From Paracoccaceae bacterium (GTDB lineage: Bacteria; Pseudomonadota; Alphaproteobacteria; Rhodobacterales; Rhodobacteraceae), in the NCBI GenBank assembly GCA_003605175.1, contig QWDA01000003.1:380501-444500 (forward strand): 64,000 nt of DNA, in the 5' to 3' direction. The number at the start of each line of letters is the position of its first letter. Position 1 is the stretch's first letter. The notes below the pieces were generated by a model. It had not been told where the DNA came from and ran no database searches. It saw only the letters and a program-made list of their open reading frames with translations. Below are positions 50,425 through 58,124 of this stretch, in pieces. The position numbers and the translations under genes were made by a program.

Positions 50425-50956
50425 GGTGATCGTCGCACGGCGCTGGCGGAACCGCTTCCTGTTCCTGGGGCTCGCCTTTCTCTTCGTCTTCGCGCGGCTC
50501 CTGCCGCTCGATGCGGGGCCGGGCGGCTGGCCGGGGCCCGACATGATCCTGCTCTTCGCATATGCCTGGGCGCTTCGGCGGCCCGATGCCGTGCCGGTGC
50601 TTCTGGTCACGGCGGTGGTCCTGATGACCGACGTCCTCTTCATGCGGCCCTTGGGGCTCTGGACCGCCTGCGTGGTGCTCGGGCTCGAATTCCTGCGCGC
50701 CCGCTCGGGCCTGACCCGCGACTTGCCGTTTCTCGGCGAGTGGATGATGGTCGGGGCGACGATCCTGGCCGTCACAGTTCTGAACGCGACGATCCTGGCA
50801 CTCTTTGTCGTGATCCGGCCGGCATTGGGTCAGGTGCTGATCCAGATGATCGTGACGGTCGCCGCCTATCCGCTCGTCGTGCTGTTCTCGGCCGCGGTGT
50901 TCGGAATCCGCAAGGCGCCGCCGGGGGCCGTCGACCAGCTGGGGCACAGGCTATGA
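50417..50956 (+). CDS. mreD: Rod shape-determining protein MreD
   Basis: A 179-residue hydrophobic protein with about five helices (FLFLGLAFLFVFARLLPLDA, PVLLVTAVVLMTDVLFMRPL, MMVGATILAVTVLNATILAL, IVTVAAYPLVVLFSAAVFGI). Divergent in sequence, but position between mreC and mrdA makes the call secure. The start lies inside the mreC end and the stop overlaps mrdA (ATGA). Confidence 0.92.
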   Translation: MVEVIVARRWRNRFLFLGLAFLFVFARLLPLDAGPGGWPGPDMILLFAYAWALRRPDAVPVLLVTAVVLMTDVLFMRPLGLWTACVVLGLEFLRARSGLTRDLPFLGEWMMVGATILAVTVLNATILALFVVIRPALGQVLIQMIVTVAAYPLVVLFSAAVFGIRKAPPGAVDQLGHRL

Positions 50957-52896
50957 GGCAGAACCCCAAGGAACTCGAGGAAAGCTCGCGCCAGATGACG
51001 CGGCGCGGCCTGGTCGTGGGCGGGCTGCAGCTGGTGTTCATGTCGGGTCTCGCGCTGCGGATGCGGCAGATGCAGATCGAGAAGGCCGACGAGTACCGGA
51101 TGCTGGCCGAGGAGAACCGGATCAACGTGCGCCTCGTGGCGCCGCCGCGGGGAATCATCTACGACCGGAACGGCGTGGTTCTTGCCGACAATTCGCAGAA
51201 CTTCCGGATCGTCATCGTGCGCGAGGATGCCGGCGACGTCGATGCGGTGATCGCCAAGCTCAGGCAGATCGTGACGTTGGACGAGACCGAGCTGGAACGC
51301 TCGCTGAAGGAGATGAATCGTCGCTCGCCCTTCGTGCCGGTGACGCTGGCCGACCGGCTGAGCTGGGAGGATTTCAGCCGCGTCGCGGTGAACACGCCGG
51401 CGTTGCCGGGGATCACGCCCGATGTGGGCCTCTCGCGCTTCTACCCGATGAAGAGCGACCTCGCCCATGTGATCGGCTATGTGGGGCCGGTGTCGGATTA
51501 CGACCTGAGCCAGATCGAGGATCCGGACCCGCTGCTGCAGATCCCGAAGTTCCAGATCGGCAAGGTCGGCATCGAGAACAAGCTGGAGGAGGAGTTGCGC
51601 GGCAAGGCCGGCTCGAGCCGGATCGAGGTGAATGCCGCCGGCCGTGTGATGCGCGAGCTCGACCGCGACCCGGGCACGCCCGGCAAGGACGTGCAGCTCA
51701 CCATCGACGCGCGGCTCCAGAACTTCGTGCAGGAACGGCTCGCGGGCGAGAGCGCGGCTGCGGTGGTGATGGATTGCGAGACCGGCGATCTCCTGGCGAT
51801 GGGCTCGGCGCCCGCCTTCGACCCGAACCTCTTCGTGCGCGGGATCTCGAGCTCGGACTACCGGGTCCTGACCGAGGACAACCATGTGCCCCTGCGCAAC
51901 AAGACGGTGCAGGGCAACTATCCGCCGGGCTCGACCTACAAGATGGTGGTGGCCCTCGCCGCACTGGAGGCCGGGGTGGTGAACCCGGGCGAGACGGTCT
52001 GGTGCCCGGGCTATTACAGCCTCGGCAGGCGGCGGTTCCATTGCTGGAAGCGCGGCGGGCACGGGCATGTCAACCTCGAGAACTCGATGGTCCAGTCCTG
52101 CGACGTCTACTATTACGAGATCTCGCAGCGGGTCGGGATCGACCGGATCTCGGCGATGGCGAACAAGCTGGGCCTTGGGGTCCGTCACGACATTCCGATG
52201 TCGGCGGTCTCGGAGGGCTTGGCGCCGACCCAGGAATGGAAAGCCATTCGCCATGGCGATGTCTGGCGCAAGGGTGACACGCTGAACGCCTCGATCGGGC
52301 AGGGCTATACCTTGGCCTCGCCCCTGCAGCTTGCCGTCTACGCCGCGCGGATCGGGAGCGGAAAGGCCCTGCCGCCACGGCTGATCAAGACCCTGGGCGG
52401 CATGGAGCAGGCGAGCGGCGAGGCACCTGTGCTCGACATCAACCCCGCGCATCTCAGGGCGATCCGCAAGGCGATGTACAATGTCTCGAACGGGATCCGC
52501 GGCACAGCGCGGCGGTCGCGTATCGTCGAGGAAGGCAAGGAGCTCTGCGGCAAGACCGGCACCAGCCAGGTCCGGAACATCACCGCGGCCGAGCGCGCCC
52601 GCGGCGTGACCCGCAACGAGCAGCTGCCCTGGGAGCGGCGGGACCACGCGCTGTTCGTGTCCTTCGCGCCGTACCAGTCGCCGAAATACGCCTGTTCGGT
52701 GGTGGTCGAGCACGGCATGGGCGGGTCGCTCGCCGCGGCGCCGATCGCGCGCGATATCCTCCTTTTCGCGCAGCATGGCGGCGTTCCGCCGCTCGAGTCC
52801 TACCCGAAGGAGCAGCGCGAGGAGATCCGGCAGCGCTTCGAGGCGATGACGCTCTCCGATCCGCGCCCGCCGGCGCCGGGAAGGAGCCGCGCGTGA
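50953..52896 (+). CDS. mrdA: Penicillin-binding protein 2 (transpeptidase)
   Basis: A 647-residue class B PBP, the elongasome transpeptidase. N-terminal membrane helix (GLVVGGLQLVFMSGLALRM), pedestal with RLVAPPRGIIYDRNGVVLAD, and the catalytic domain with S-x-x-K at 327-330 (PPGSTYKM), the SxN-like SCD (VQSCDVYYYE) and KTG (LCGKTGTSQ). Start MRQNPKELEESS overlaps the mreD stop; upstream in-frame codons are not coding. Stop overlaps rodA (GTGA). Confidence 0.97.
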   Translation: MRQNPKELEESSRQMTRRGLVVGGLQLVFMSGLALRMRQMQIEKADEYRMLAEENRINVRLVAPPRGIIYDRNGVVLADNSQNFRIVIVREDAGDVDAVIAKLRQIVTLDETELERSLKEMNRRSPFVPVTLADRLSWEDFSRVAVNTPALPGITPDVGLSRFYPMKSDLAHVIGYVGPVSDYDLSQIEDPDPLLQIPKFQIGKVGIENKLEEELRGKAGSSRIEVNAAGRVMRELDRDPGTPGKDVQLTIDARLQNFVQERLAGESAAAVVMDCETGDLLAMGSAPAFDPNLFVRGISSSDYRVLTEDNHVPLRNKTVQGNYPPGSTYKMVVALAALEAGVVNPGETVWCPGYYSLGRRRFHCWKRGGHGHVNLENSMVQSCDVYYYEISQRVGIDRISAMANKLGLGVRHDIPMSAVSEGLAPTQEWKAIRHGDVWRKGDTLNASIGQGYTLASPLQLAVYAARIGSGKALPPRLIKTLGGMEQASGEAPVLDINPAHLRAIRKAMYNVSNGIRGTARRSRIVEEGKELCGKTGTSQVRNITAAERARGVTRNEQLPWERRDHALFVSFAPYQSPKYACSVVVEHGMGGSLAAAPIARDILLFAQHGGVPPLESYPKEQREEIRQRFEAMTLSDPRPPAPGRSRA

Positions 52897-54038
52897 GCTA
52901 TCTCGAGTACAAGGTCAAGACCGTCCCGACCGGGTTCAGCAAGGTCCTATACCTGAACTGGCCGCTGATCCTGCTCCTCTCGGCGGTGTCCTCGGTGGGC
53001 TTCCTGATGCTGTACTCGGTGGCCGGCGGCAATATCGCGCGCTGGTCCGAGCCGCAGATGCAGCGTTTCGTCCTGGGCATGATCGTGCTGTTCATCGTGG
53101 GCATGGTACCGATCTGGTTCTGGCGGAACCTGTCGGTGCTGGCCTATCTGGGCTCGATCCTGCTTCTCCTCGCGGTGGAGCTGGTGGGCGCGATCGGCAT
53201 GGGGGCGCAGCGCTGGATCGATATCGGCCCCTTGCGGCTGCAGCCTTCGGAGCTTTCCAAGATCACGCTGGTGATGATGCTTGCGGCCTATTACGACTGG
53301 CTCGACCCGAAGAAGGTCTCGCACCCGTTCTGGGTGCTGGTGCCGGTGGCGCTGATCCTGGCGCCGACCGCGCTGACGCTGATCCAGCCCGATCTCGGCA
53401 CCGCGATCCTGTTGCTGGCGGGCGGCGGCATCGTGATGTTCTGCGCCGGGGTGAGCTGGTGGTATTTCGGCACCGTGATCGCCGCGGGCGTCGGTGCGGT
53501 CTGGGCGGTCCTCGCCTCGCGCGGCACGCCCTGGCAGCTCATCAAGGACTACCAGTTCCGCCGGATCGACACCTTCCTCGACCCTTCGCAGGATCCGCTC
53601 GGCGCGGGCTATCACATCACCCAGGCGAATATCGCGCTGGGCTCGGGCGGGTTCTCGGGGCGCGGCTTCATGCAGGGCACCCAGTCGCGGCTGAACTTCC
53701 TGCCCGAGAAGCACACCGATTTCATCTTCACGGTGCTGGCCGAGGAGTTCGGCTTCGTCGGCGCCTTCTCGCTCCTGGTGCTCTATGGGCTGATCATCTT
53801 CTTCTGCATCGCCTCGGCGATGACCATGAAGGACCGCTATTCGGCGCTCCTGACCTACGGGATCGCGGCGACCTTCTTTCTCTATTTCGCGGTCAACATG
53901 TCGATGGTGATGGGGCTCGCGCCGGTCGTCGGCGTGCCCTTGCCGCTCGTGAGCTACGGCGGCTCGGCGATGCTGGTGCTGCTCGCGGCCTTCGGGCTGG
54001 TGCAATCGGCCTGCGTCCACAGGCCGCGCGGCCGGTGA
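52893..54038 (+). CDS. rodA: SEDS peptidoglycan glycosyltransferase RodA
   Basis: A 381-residue SEDS protein that polymerises glycan strands together with PBP2. About ten helices; the family motifs RWIDIGPLRLQPSELSKI, LIQPDLGTAILLLAGG, GFSGRGFMQGTQSRLNFLPE, HTDFIFTVLAEEFGFVG and GVPLPLVSYGGSAML are complete. GTG start overlaps the mrdA stop; its stop overlaps the ghrA start. Confidence 0.97.
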   Translation: MSYLEYKVKTVPTGFSKVLYLNWPLILLLSAVSSVGFLMLYSVAGGNIARWSEPQMQRFVLGMIVLFIVGMVPIWFWRNLSVLAYLGSILLLLAVELVGAIGMGAQRWIDIGPLRLQPSELSKITLVMMLAAYYDWLDPKKVSHPFWVLVPVALILAPTALTLIQPDLGTAILLLAGGGIVMFCAGVSWWYFGTVIAAGVGAVWAVLASRGTPWQLIKDYQFRRIDTFLDPSQDPLGAGYHITQANIALGSGGFSGRGFMQGTQSRLNFLPEKHTDFIFTVLAEEFGFVGAFSLLVLYGLIIFFCIASAMTMKDRYSALLTYGIAATFFLYFAVNMSMVMGLAPVVGVPLPLVSYGGSAMLVLLAAFGLVQSACVHRPRGR

Positions 54039-54976
54039 GCCTGCGTCTCCTCTTCTCCGCGCCCCGGTCTGACTGGGAGGACTATCGCGAGGTGCTGCCG
54101 GCGGCGCTTGCCGAGGCGGGGATCGACGCGGTGCTCGAGCACGCGCTGGATCCGGCGGATCCGGCGGGGATCGACTATATCGTCTACGCCCCGTCGAGCC
54201 GGCTGACGGATTTCACGCCCTTCGCCGGCGCGAAGGCGGTCCTATGCCTCTGGGCGGGAGTCGAGAAGATCGTCGGAAACGCGACCCTGACCCAGCCGCT
54301 GGTGCGCATGGTCGAGCCGGGGCTGCGCGAGGGCATGGTGGAGTGGGTGGCGGGCCATGTGCTGCGCCATCACCTGGGCACCGATCGCCATGTCAGGCGC
54401 CGGGCACCGCATTGGGACGTCGCGGTGCCGCCATTGGCGCGGGATCGGACGGTCGCGATTCTGGGACTGGGCGAACTGGGTGCGGCTTGTGCCACGGCGC
54501 TGGCGGCGCTCGGGTTCCGCGTTCTGGGCTGGGCACGGTCGCCTAAGGCGCTGGCGGGCGTGGAGACCTGTAGCGGGGCGGACGGGTTCGCGGCGGTGCT
54601 GGCGCGCGCCGAGATCCTGGTGCTGCTGCTGCCGCTGACCGCGGAGACGTCGAATGTTTTCGACGCAAGGGCCTTCGCGGCGCTGCGTCCGGGCGCGGCG
54701 CTGCTCAACCCGGGGCGGGGCGGGCTGATCGACGATGCCGCGCTCCTGGCGGCGCTGGAGACGGGGCAAGTCGGGCATGCGACGCTTGACGTGTTCCGGG
54801 AAGAGCCGCTGCCGGCGGAGCATCCGTTCTGGGGCCATCCGGGCGTGACGGTCACGCCGCATGTGGCCTCGGCCACGCGGCCGCCTTCCGCCAGCCGCGC
54901 CGTCGCGGAGAACATCCGCCGGGGCGAGGCCGGCCTGCCCTTCATCGGGCGCGTCGACCGGGTGGCCGGCTACTGA
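54035..54976 (+). CDS. ghrA: Glyoxylate/hydroxypyruvate reductase A-like D-2-hydroxyacid dehydrogenase
   Basis: A 313-residue NAD(P)-dependent reductase. The Rossmann motif is AILGLGELGAACATAL, the catalytic Arg lies in NPGRGGLIDDAALLAALE, the Glu in DVFREEPLPAEHPFW, and His in VTPHVASATRPPS. It reduces glyoxylate to glycolate and hydroxypyruvate to glycerate. The GTG start overlaps the rodA stop, so it is coupled to the cell-shape operon, which looks like a fortuitous but stable arrangement in this group. It is followed by three hairpins. Confidence 0.88.
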   Translation: MSLRLLFSAPRSDWEDYREVLPAALAEAGIDAVLEHALDPADPAGIDYIVYAPSSRLTDFTPFAGAKAVLCLWAGVEKIVGNATLTQPLVRMVEPGLREGMVEWVAGHVLRHHLGTDRHVRRRAPHWDVAVPPLARDRTVAILGLGELGAACATALAALGFRVLGWARSPKALAGVETCSGADGFAAVLARAEILVLLLPLTAETSNVFDARAFAALRPGAALLNPGRGGLIDDAALLAALETGQVGHATLDVFREEPLPAEHPFWGHPGVTVTPHVASATRPPSASRAVAENIRRGEAGLPFIGRVDRVAGY

Positions 54977-54981
54977 CCGGA

Positions 54982-55057
54982 GCACGCCTTCGGCGTGCGC
55001 GCGATGCGTCGCGCCTGCCTCCGGCAGGCGCGGTGGGCGAGGGGCGCTGCCCCTCGC
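54982..55057. repeat. Array of three GC-rich triloop hairpins
   Basis: GCACGCC-TTC-GGCGTGC (54982-54998), GCCTGCC-TCC-GGCAGGC (55013-55029) and GCGAGGGGC-GCT-GCCCCTCGC (55037-55057). They follow the ghrA stop by 5 bp and sit between convergent ghrA and leuA, so they may end both transcripts. Same design as the array at 12479-12558. Confidence 0.75.
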
Positions 55058-55102
55058 GCTCCCCGGAGCGTTTCCAGCCAGGTGTAGGCGCGGCCGGGCA
55101 GG

Positions 55103-56674
55103 TCAGCCGGCGTCCTTGTAGCTCACCGTCTTCACGTCGGAATCCGGGTCGGATTTCTGCCGCCGCACGAGGAGGCGGTTGAGCGCGTTCACATAGGCCT
55201 TGGCGGAGGCGACGACCGTGTCGGTGTCGGCCGCCTGGCCGGTGACGATGCGGCCGTCTTCCTCCATCCGGACGCTGACCGTCGCCTGCGCGTCGGTGCC
55301 CTCGGTGACGGCATGGACCTGGTAGAGCTGGAGATGCGCGCCATGCGGGAACAGCGCCTTCACCGCGTTGAAGGTGGCGTCGACTGGGCCGTCGCCCTGG
55401 GCCGTCGTGCGGTGCTCCTTGCCGTCGATCTCGAGGATCAGGTCGGCCGATTGCGGCGCCTCGGTGCCACAGATCACCCGCAGGAACTTGACCTTGATGT
55501 GGTCGTGGGTCTCGCCCGCCTCCTGATCGCGCATCAGCGCGACGAGGTCGTCCTCGAAGACCTCCTTCTTGCGGTCGGCGAGCGCCTTGAACCGGACGAA
55601 GACATCGTTGAGCTGGTTGTCGGCCAGGTCGAAACCCAGCTCCTTCAGCTTCGAGCGCAGCGCGGCGCGGCCCGAATGCTTGCCCATGACGATCGAGGTT
55701 TCCTTGAGCCCCACATCGGCGGGCCGCATGATCTCGAAGGTCTCGGCGTTCTTCAGCATGCCGTCCTGGTGGATGCCGCTTTCATGGGCGAAGGCGTTCT
55801 TGCCGACGATCGCCTTGTTGGGCTGGATCACGAAACCCGAGACGGTCGAGACCCGGCGCGAGATCGCCATGATCTTGGTCGTGTCGATGCCGGTGGTGTA
55901 GGGGATGATGTCGTGGCGGACCTTCATCGCCATCACCACTTCTTCCAGCGCGGTGTTGCCGGCGCGTTCGCCCAGGCCGTTGATCGTGCATTCGATCTGC
56001 CGCGCGCCGCCGGCGACGGCGGCCAGCGAGTTCGCCGTCGCCATGCCGAGGTCGTTGTGGCAGTGGGTCGCGAAGATCACGTCTTCGGCGCCGGGCACCT
56101 CGGCGATGAGGCGGCGGATCAGGTCGGCGCTTTCCACGGGCGCGGTGTAGCCAACGGTGTCGGGGATGTTGATCGTCGTCGCGCCGGCCTTGATTGCGAT
56201 CTCGACGACGCGCTTGAGGTAGTCCCACTCGGTCCGCGTCGCGTCCATCGGCGACCATTGCACGTTGTCGCAGAGATTGCGGGCATGGGTCACCGTCTCG
56301 TGGATCCGCTCGGCCATCTGGTCCATGTCGAGATTGGGGATCGCGCGGTGCAGGGGCGAGGTGCCGATGAAGGTGTGGATCCGTGGCCGCCTGGCGTGGC
56401 GGACGGCCTCCCAGCAGCGGTCGATATCCTTGAAATTGGCGCGGGCGAGGCCGCAGATCACGGCGTTCCGCGCCTGGCGGGCGATGTCGGACACCGCCTG
56501 GAAATCGCCCTCGGAGGCGATCGGGAAGCCCGCTTCGATGATGTCGACGCCCATGTCGTCGAGCATCGAGGCGATCTCGAGCTTCTCGTCATGGGTCATG
56601 GTGGCGCCGGGCGATTGTTCGCCGTCGCGCAGGGTGGTGTCGAAGATCAGGACGCGGTTCTTGTCGGTGGTCAT
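55103..56674 (-). CDS. leuA: 2-isopropylmalate synthase
   Basis: A 523-residue enzyme that condenses acetyl-CoA with 2-oxoisovalerate in the first committed step of leucine synthesis. The catalytic barrel has DTTLRDGEQSPGATM, ATHCHNDLGMATANSLAAVA (His-x-His) and ECTINGLGERAGNTALEEV. The regulatory LeuA allosteric domain is at the C-terminus (after about residue 395), where leucine binds. Expression is probably controlled by the leader peptide at 56834-56751, besides feedback inhibition. Confidence 0.96.
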   Translation of the reverse strand: MTTDKNRVLIFDTTLRDGEQSPGATMTHDEKLEIASMLDDMGVDIIEAGFPIASEGDFQAVSDIARQARNAVICGLARANFKDIDRCWEAVRHARRPRIHTFIGTSPLHRAIPNLDMDQMAERIHETVTHARNLCDNVQWSPMDATRTEWDYLKRVVEIAIKAGATTINIPDTVGYTAPVESADLIRRLIAEVPGAEDVIFATHCHNDLGMATANSLAAVAGGARQIECTINGLGERAGNTALEEVVMAMKVRHDIIPYTTGIDTTKIMAISRRVSTVSGFVIQPNKAIVGKNAFAHESGIHQDGMLKNAETFEIMRPADVGLKETSIVMGKHSGRAALRSKLKELGFDLADNQLNDVFVRFKALADRKKEVFEDDLVALMRDQEAGETHDHIKVKFLRVICGTEAPQSADLILEIDGKEHRTTAQGDGPVDATFNAVKALFPHGAHLQLYQVHAVTEGTDAQATVSVRMEEDGRIVTGQAADTDTVVASAKAYVNALNRLLVRRQKSDPDSDVKTVSYKDAG

Positions 56675-56750
56675 GTCGGTTCTCCCGGGCTTGTCTGAGT
56701 GTGTCTCTCGGCGCTGAACCTCCCCTGAGCGGTCGCGCCGGATGGCACGC
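56675..56750 (-). promoter_or_regulatory. Candidate attenuator structure between leuL and leuA
   Basis: On the minus strand CCTCTGAGCG (56757-56748) can pair with CGCTCAGGGG (56731-56722) across a 16-nt loop, a 10-bp stem (one G-U) that includes the leader stop codon. A second stem CGGCGC (56740-56735) with GCGCCG (56714-56709) uses the loop of the first, so the two compete. No long T-tract is present, so termination might be Rho-dependent or act on translation. Confidence 0.55.
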
Positions 56751-56834
56751 TCAGAGGCGGCTAAGGAGAAGCAGAAGCGACGGCAGGCGCGCGCCCAGGG
56801 GCGCGTGCGGAAGGATATGGGCCATCGTCGTCAT
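56751..56834 (-). CDS. leuL: Leucine-rich leader peptide of leuA (leuL-like)
   Basis: A 27-codon ORF encoding MTTMAHILPHAP, then a leucine-rich end LPSLLLLLSRL: five consecutive Leu codons (CTT, CTG, CTT, CTC, CTT) and nine Leu in all. It lies 76 bp upstream of leuA on the same strand. A strong -10 element TATAGT is centred about 11 bp upstream of its ATG, so transcription would start within a few bases of the start codon, a nearly leaderless leader peptide, as known for alphaproteobacterial trpL. Stalling at scarce Leu-tRNA would favour leuA expression. Confidence 0.8.
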   Translation of the reverse strand: MTTMAHILPHAPLGARLPSLLLLLSRL

Positions 56835-56842
56835 GGGGCGGC

Positions 56843-56848
56843 ACTATA
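56843..56848 (-). promoter_or_regulatory. -10 element of leuL-leuA
   Basis: TATAGT (minus strand 56848-56843) with a poor -35 (CTTCCC at 56871-56866, 17-bp spacer). The predicted start at about 56836 is 1-3 bases before the leader ATG. Confidence 0.55.
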
Positions 56849-57169
56849 GGGGGTGTTCCGGAAAAGGGAAGCCCCGGTATCGCGGCGCCGGCGCTCCGGG
56901 TGCCGCGGGGAAGGCGGGTGCGCAAGAGTATGAAATGTCTCGCGATAGTGCCACTGGTGCGGTTCAGATGTGTTGGCCGATCAGGCTGCGACGCGCGCGC
57001 CTCCTTGCCGCCGTGGAGCCCGACGGGGGCTGCCTGGTGAGCTTGCTGCCAGCACGGTTCGGGGTTCGCCCTGCGTTCAAATGCCCCGTGGCCCGCGATC
57101 GGGGTTGCGGCACACGGAACTTCCGCTACTGATTGAGTCTCTGGCGACTGGAAAGGGAGGTCTGGTGGC

Positions 57170-57307
57170 ATGCCTGAATTTCGCAGGGCTCTTGCGAGCC
57201 TGTGGACGACGCTCAATCCCAGGGAGCCGAGCGCGCATTTCCTTGCCGCGTTCTACATCGGTGCCCTGGTCCTGTTCGGCGTCGCCTTCGTGATCGGCTA
57301 CCACTAG
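57170..57307 (+). CDS. Small single-pass membrane protein (45 residues)
   Basis: ATG at 57170 has GGGAGG 10 bp upstream. The 45-residue product has a charged N-terminus (MPEFRRALASLWTTLNPREP) and one C-terminal membrane helix (LAAFYIGALVLFGVAFVIG), ending in YH. Its size and topology are typical of genuine short membrane proteins. No function known. The preceding 335 bp (from 56835) contain only the leuA promoter and no other gene. Confidence 0.55.
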   Translation: MPEFRRALASLWTTLNPREPSAHFLAAFYIGALVLFGVAFVIGYH

Positions 57308-57678
57308 GGGAATTTTCGTCGGCGGGAGAGGCGGATTGCGCCTGCGGGGCGTTGCTCTGCTATTTGCGTCCTTCGGGTTGCCTGGGGGGGGCGGGCGGAT
57401 TGCCCGCCTTCGGGGTTGCCGGATACCGGCATCGCCGGCCTGCGGTTTCCGCATGGGGTGAGCGTCCGGTCACGGCTTCGTCGTTTCCGGGCCCCGCGCC
57501 GCCCGACGGCGGCGTGCGCAGGAAGACTTCGCTCCAATGTTCGCGTGAAGGGCGCTCTCGGTACCCCGTTTTGCAGCTCGATCGATTTTCCGAAAATTGT
57601 CACGATCCTGCCGCCAAATCCCCTCCAACTCGGGGGCCTATGACACCCGTCGCGCCCGAAAGCTTGGAGTGAATTAGA
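57308..57678. other. 371-bp intergenic region without recognisable gene
   Basis: Nothing protein-like in either strand; frames are Arg/Pro/Gly-rich. Composition falls towards the 3' end. A promoter for the lipoprotein at 57679 must lie here, but no hexamer pair is convincing. Confidence 0.45.
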
Positions 57679-58059
57679 ATGCGCAAGAAAATTGTTCTCG
57701 TGGGAATCGTCGCCGTCCTGTCCGTCGCCGGTTGTGCGAAGAAGGCGGCAAATATCGAGCCTGCGGCCGTGAGTTCGTCGAAGTACCGTGGCTGGTCATG
57801 TTCGCAGCTTTTGACAGAACAGGCATTTACAGAAGAAGCGTTGATCCGGGTGTCCGCGAACCAGGACAAGGCCGCTTCGACCGACGCATGGATGGTTGCC
57901 CTGATCGGCGTTCCCACGAGTGGCGGCGGGACTCCTGGCGAGGTGGCGCGTCTCAAGGGTGAGCGCGAGGCGATCCGCAGGAGCCTTGTCGAACAACGCT
58001 GCGTGACAGTTGCGCGATCTTCGAACGGCAGCTATCTCGAGTCGAGTAGCTCTCTCTAA
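57679..58059 (+). CDS. Hypothetical lipoprotein
   Basis: A 126-residue lipoprotein: MRKKIVLVGIVAVLSVAGC has a lipobox with Cys19. The mature part has a YRGWSCSQL block, a helix and VALIGVPTSGGGTPGEVARL, then KGEREAIRRS. The second half (VPTSGGG, EVARLKGE) is a pattern I have seen in small lipoproteins of phage- and stress-associated loci, often with another copy of the Cys pair. Composition is lower in GC than the surroundings. Role unknown. Confidence 0.75.
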   Translation: MRKKIVLVGIVAVLSVAGCAKKAANIEPAAVSSSKYRGWSCSQLLTEQAFTEEALIRVSANQDKAASTDAWMVALIGVPTSGGGTPGEVARLKGEREAIRRSLVEQRCVTVARSSNGSYLESSSSL

Positions 58060-58124
58060 CACCTACAAAACGCGCTCTCCGTTCCATACGGAGAGCGCGG
58101 ATCGGCCTCCGCCAACCTTCTGTT

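Noticed and set aside
56761-57216. Minus-strand frame of 151 codons upstream of leuA
   Set aside because: Its translation lacks any fold or motif and overlaps the leader peptide and leuA promoter in another frame.
57416-57643. Plus-strand frame of 75 codons before the lipoprotein gene
   Set aside because: No ribosome site and Arg/Pro-rich composition.
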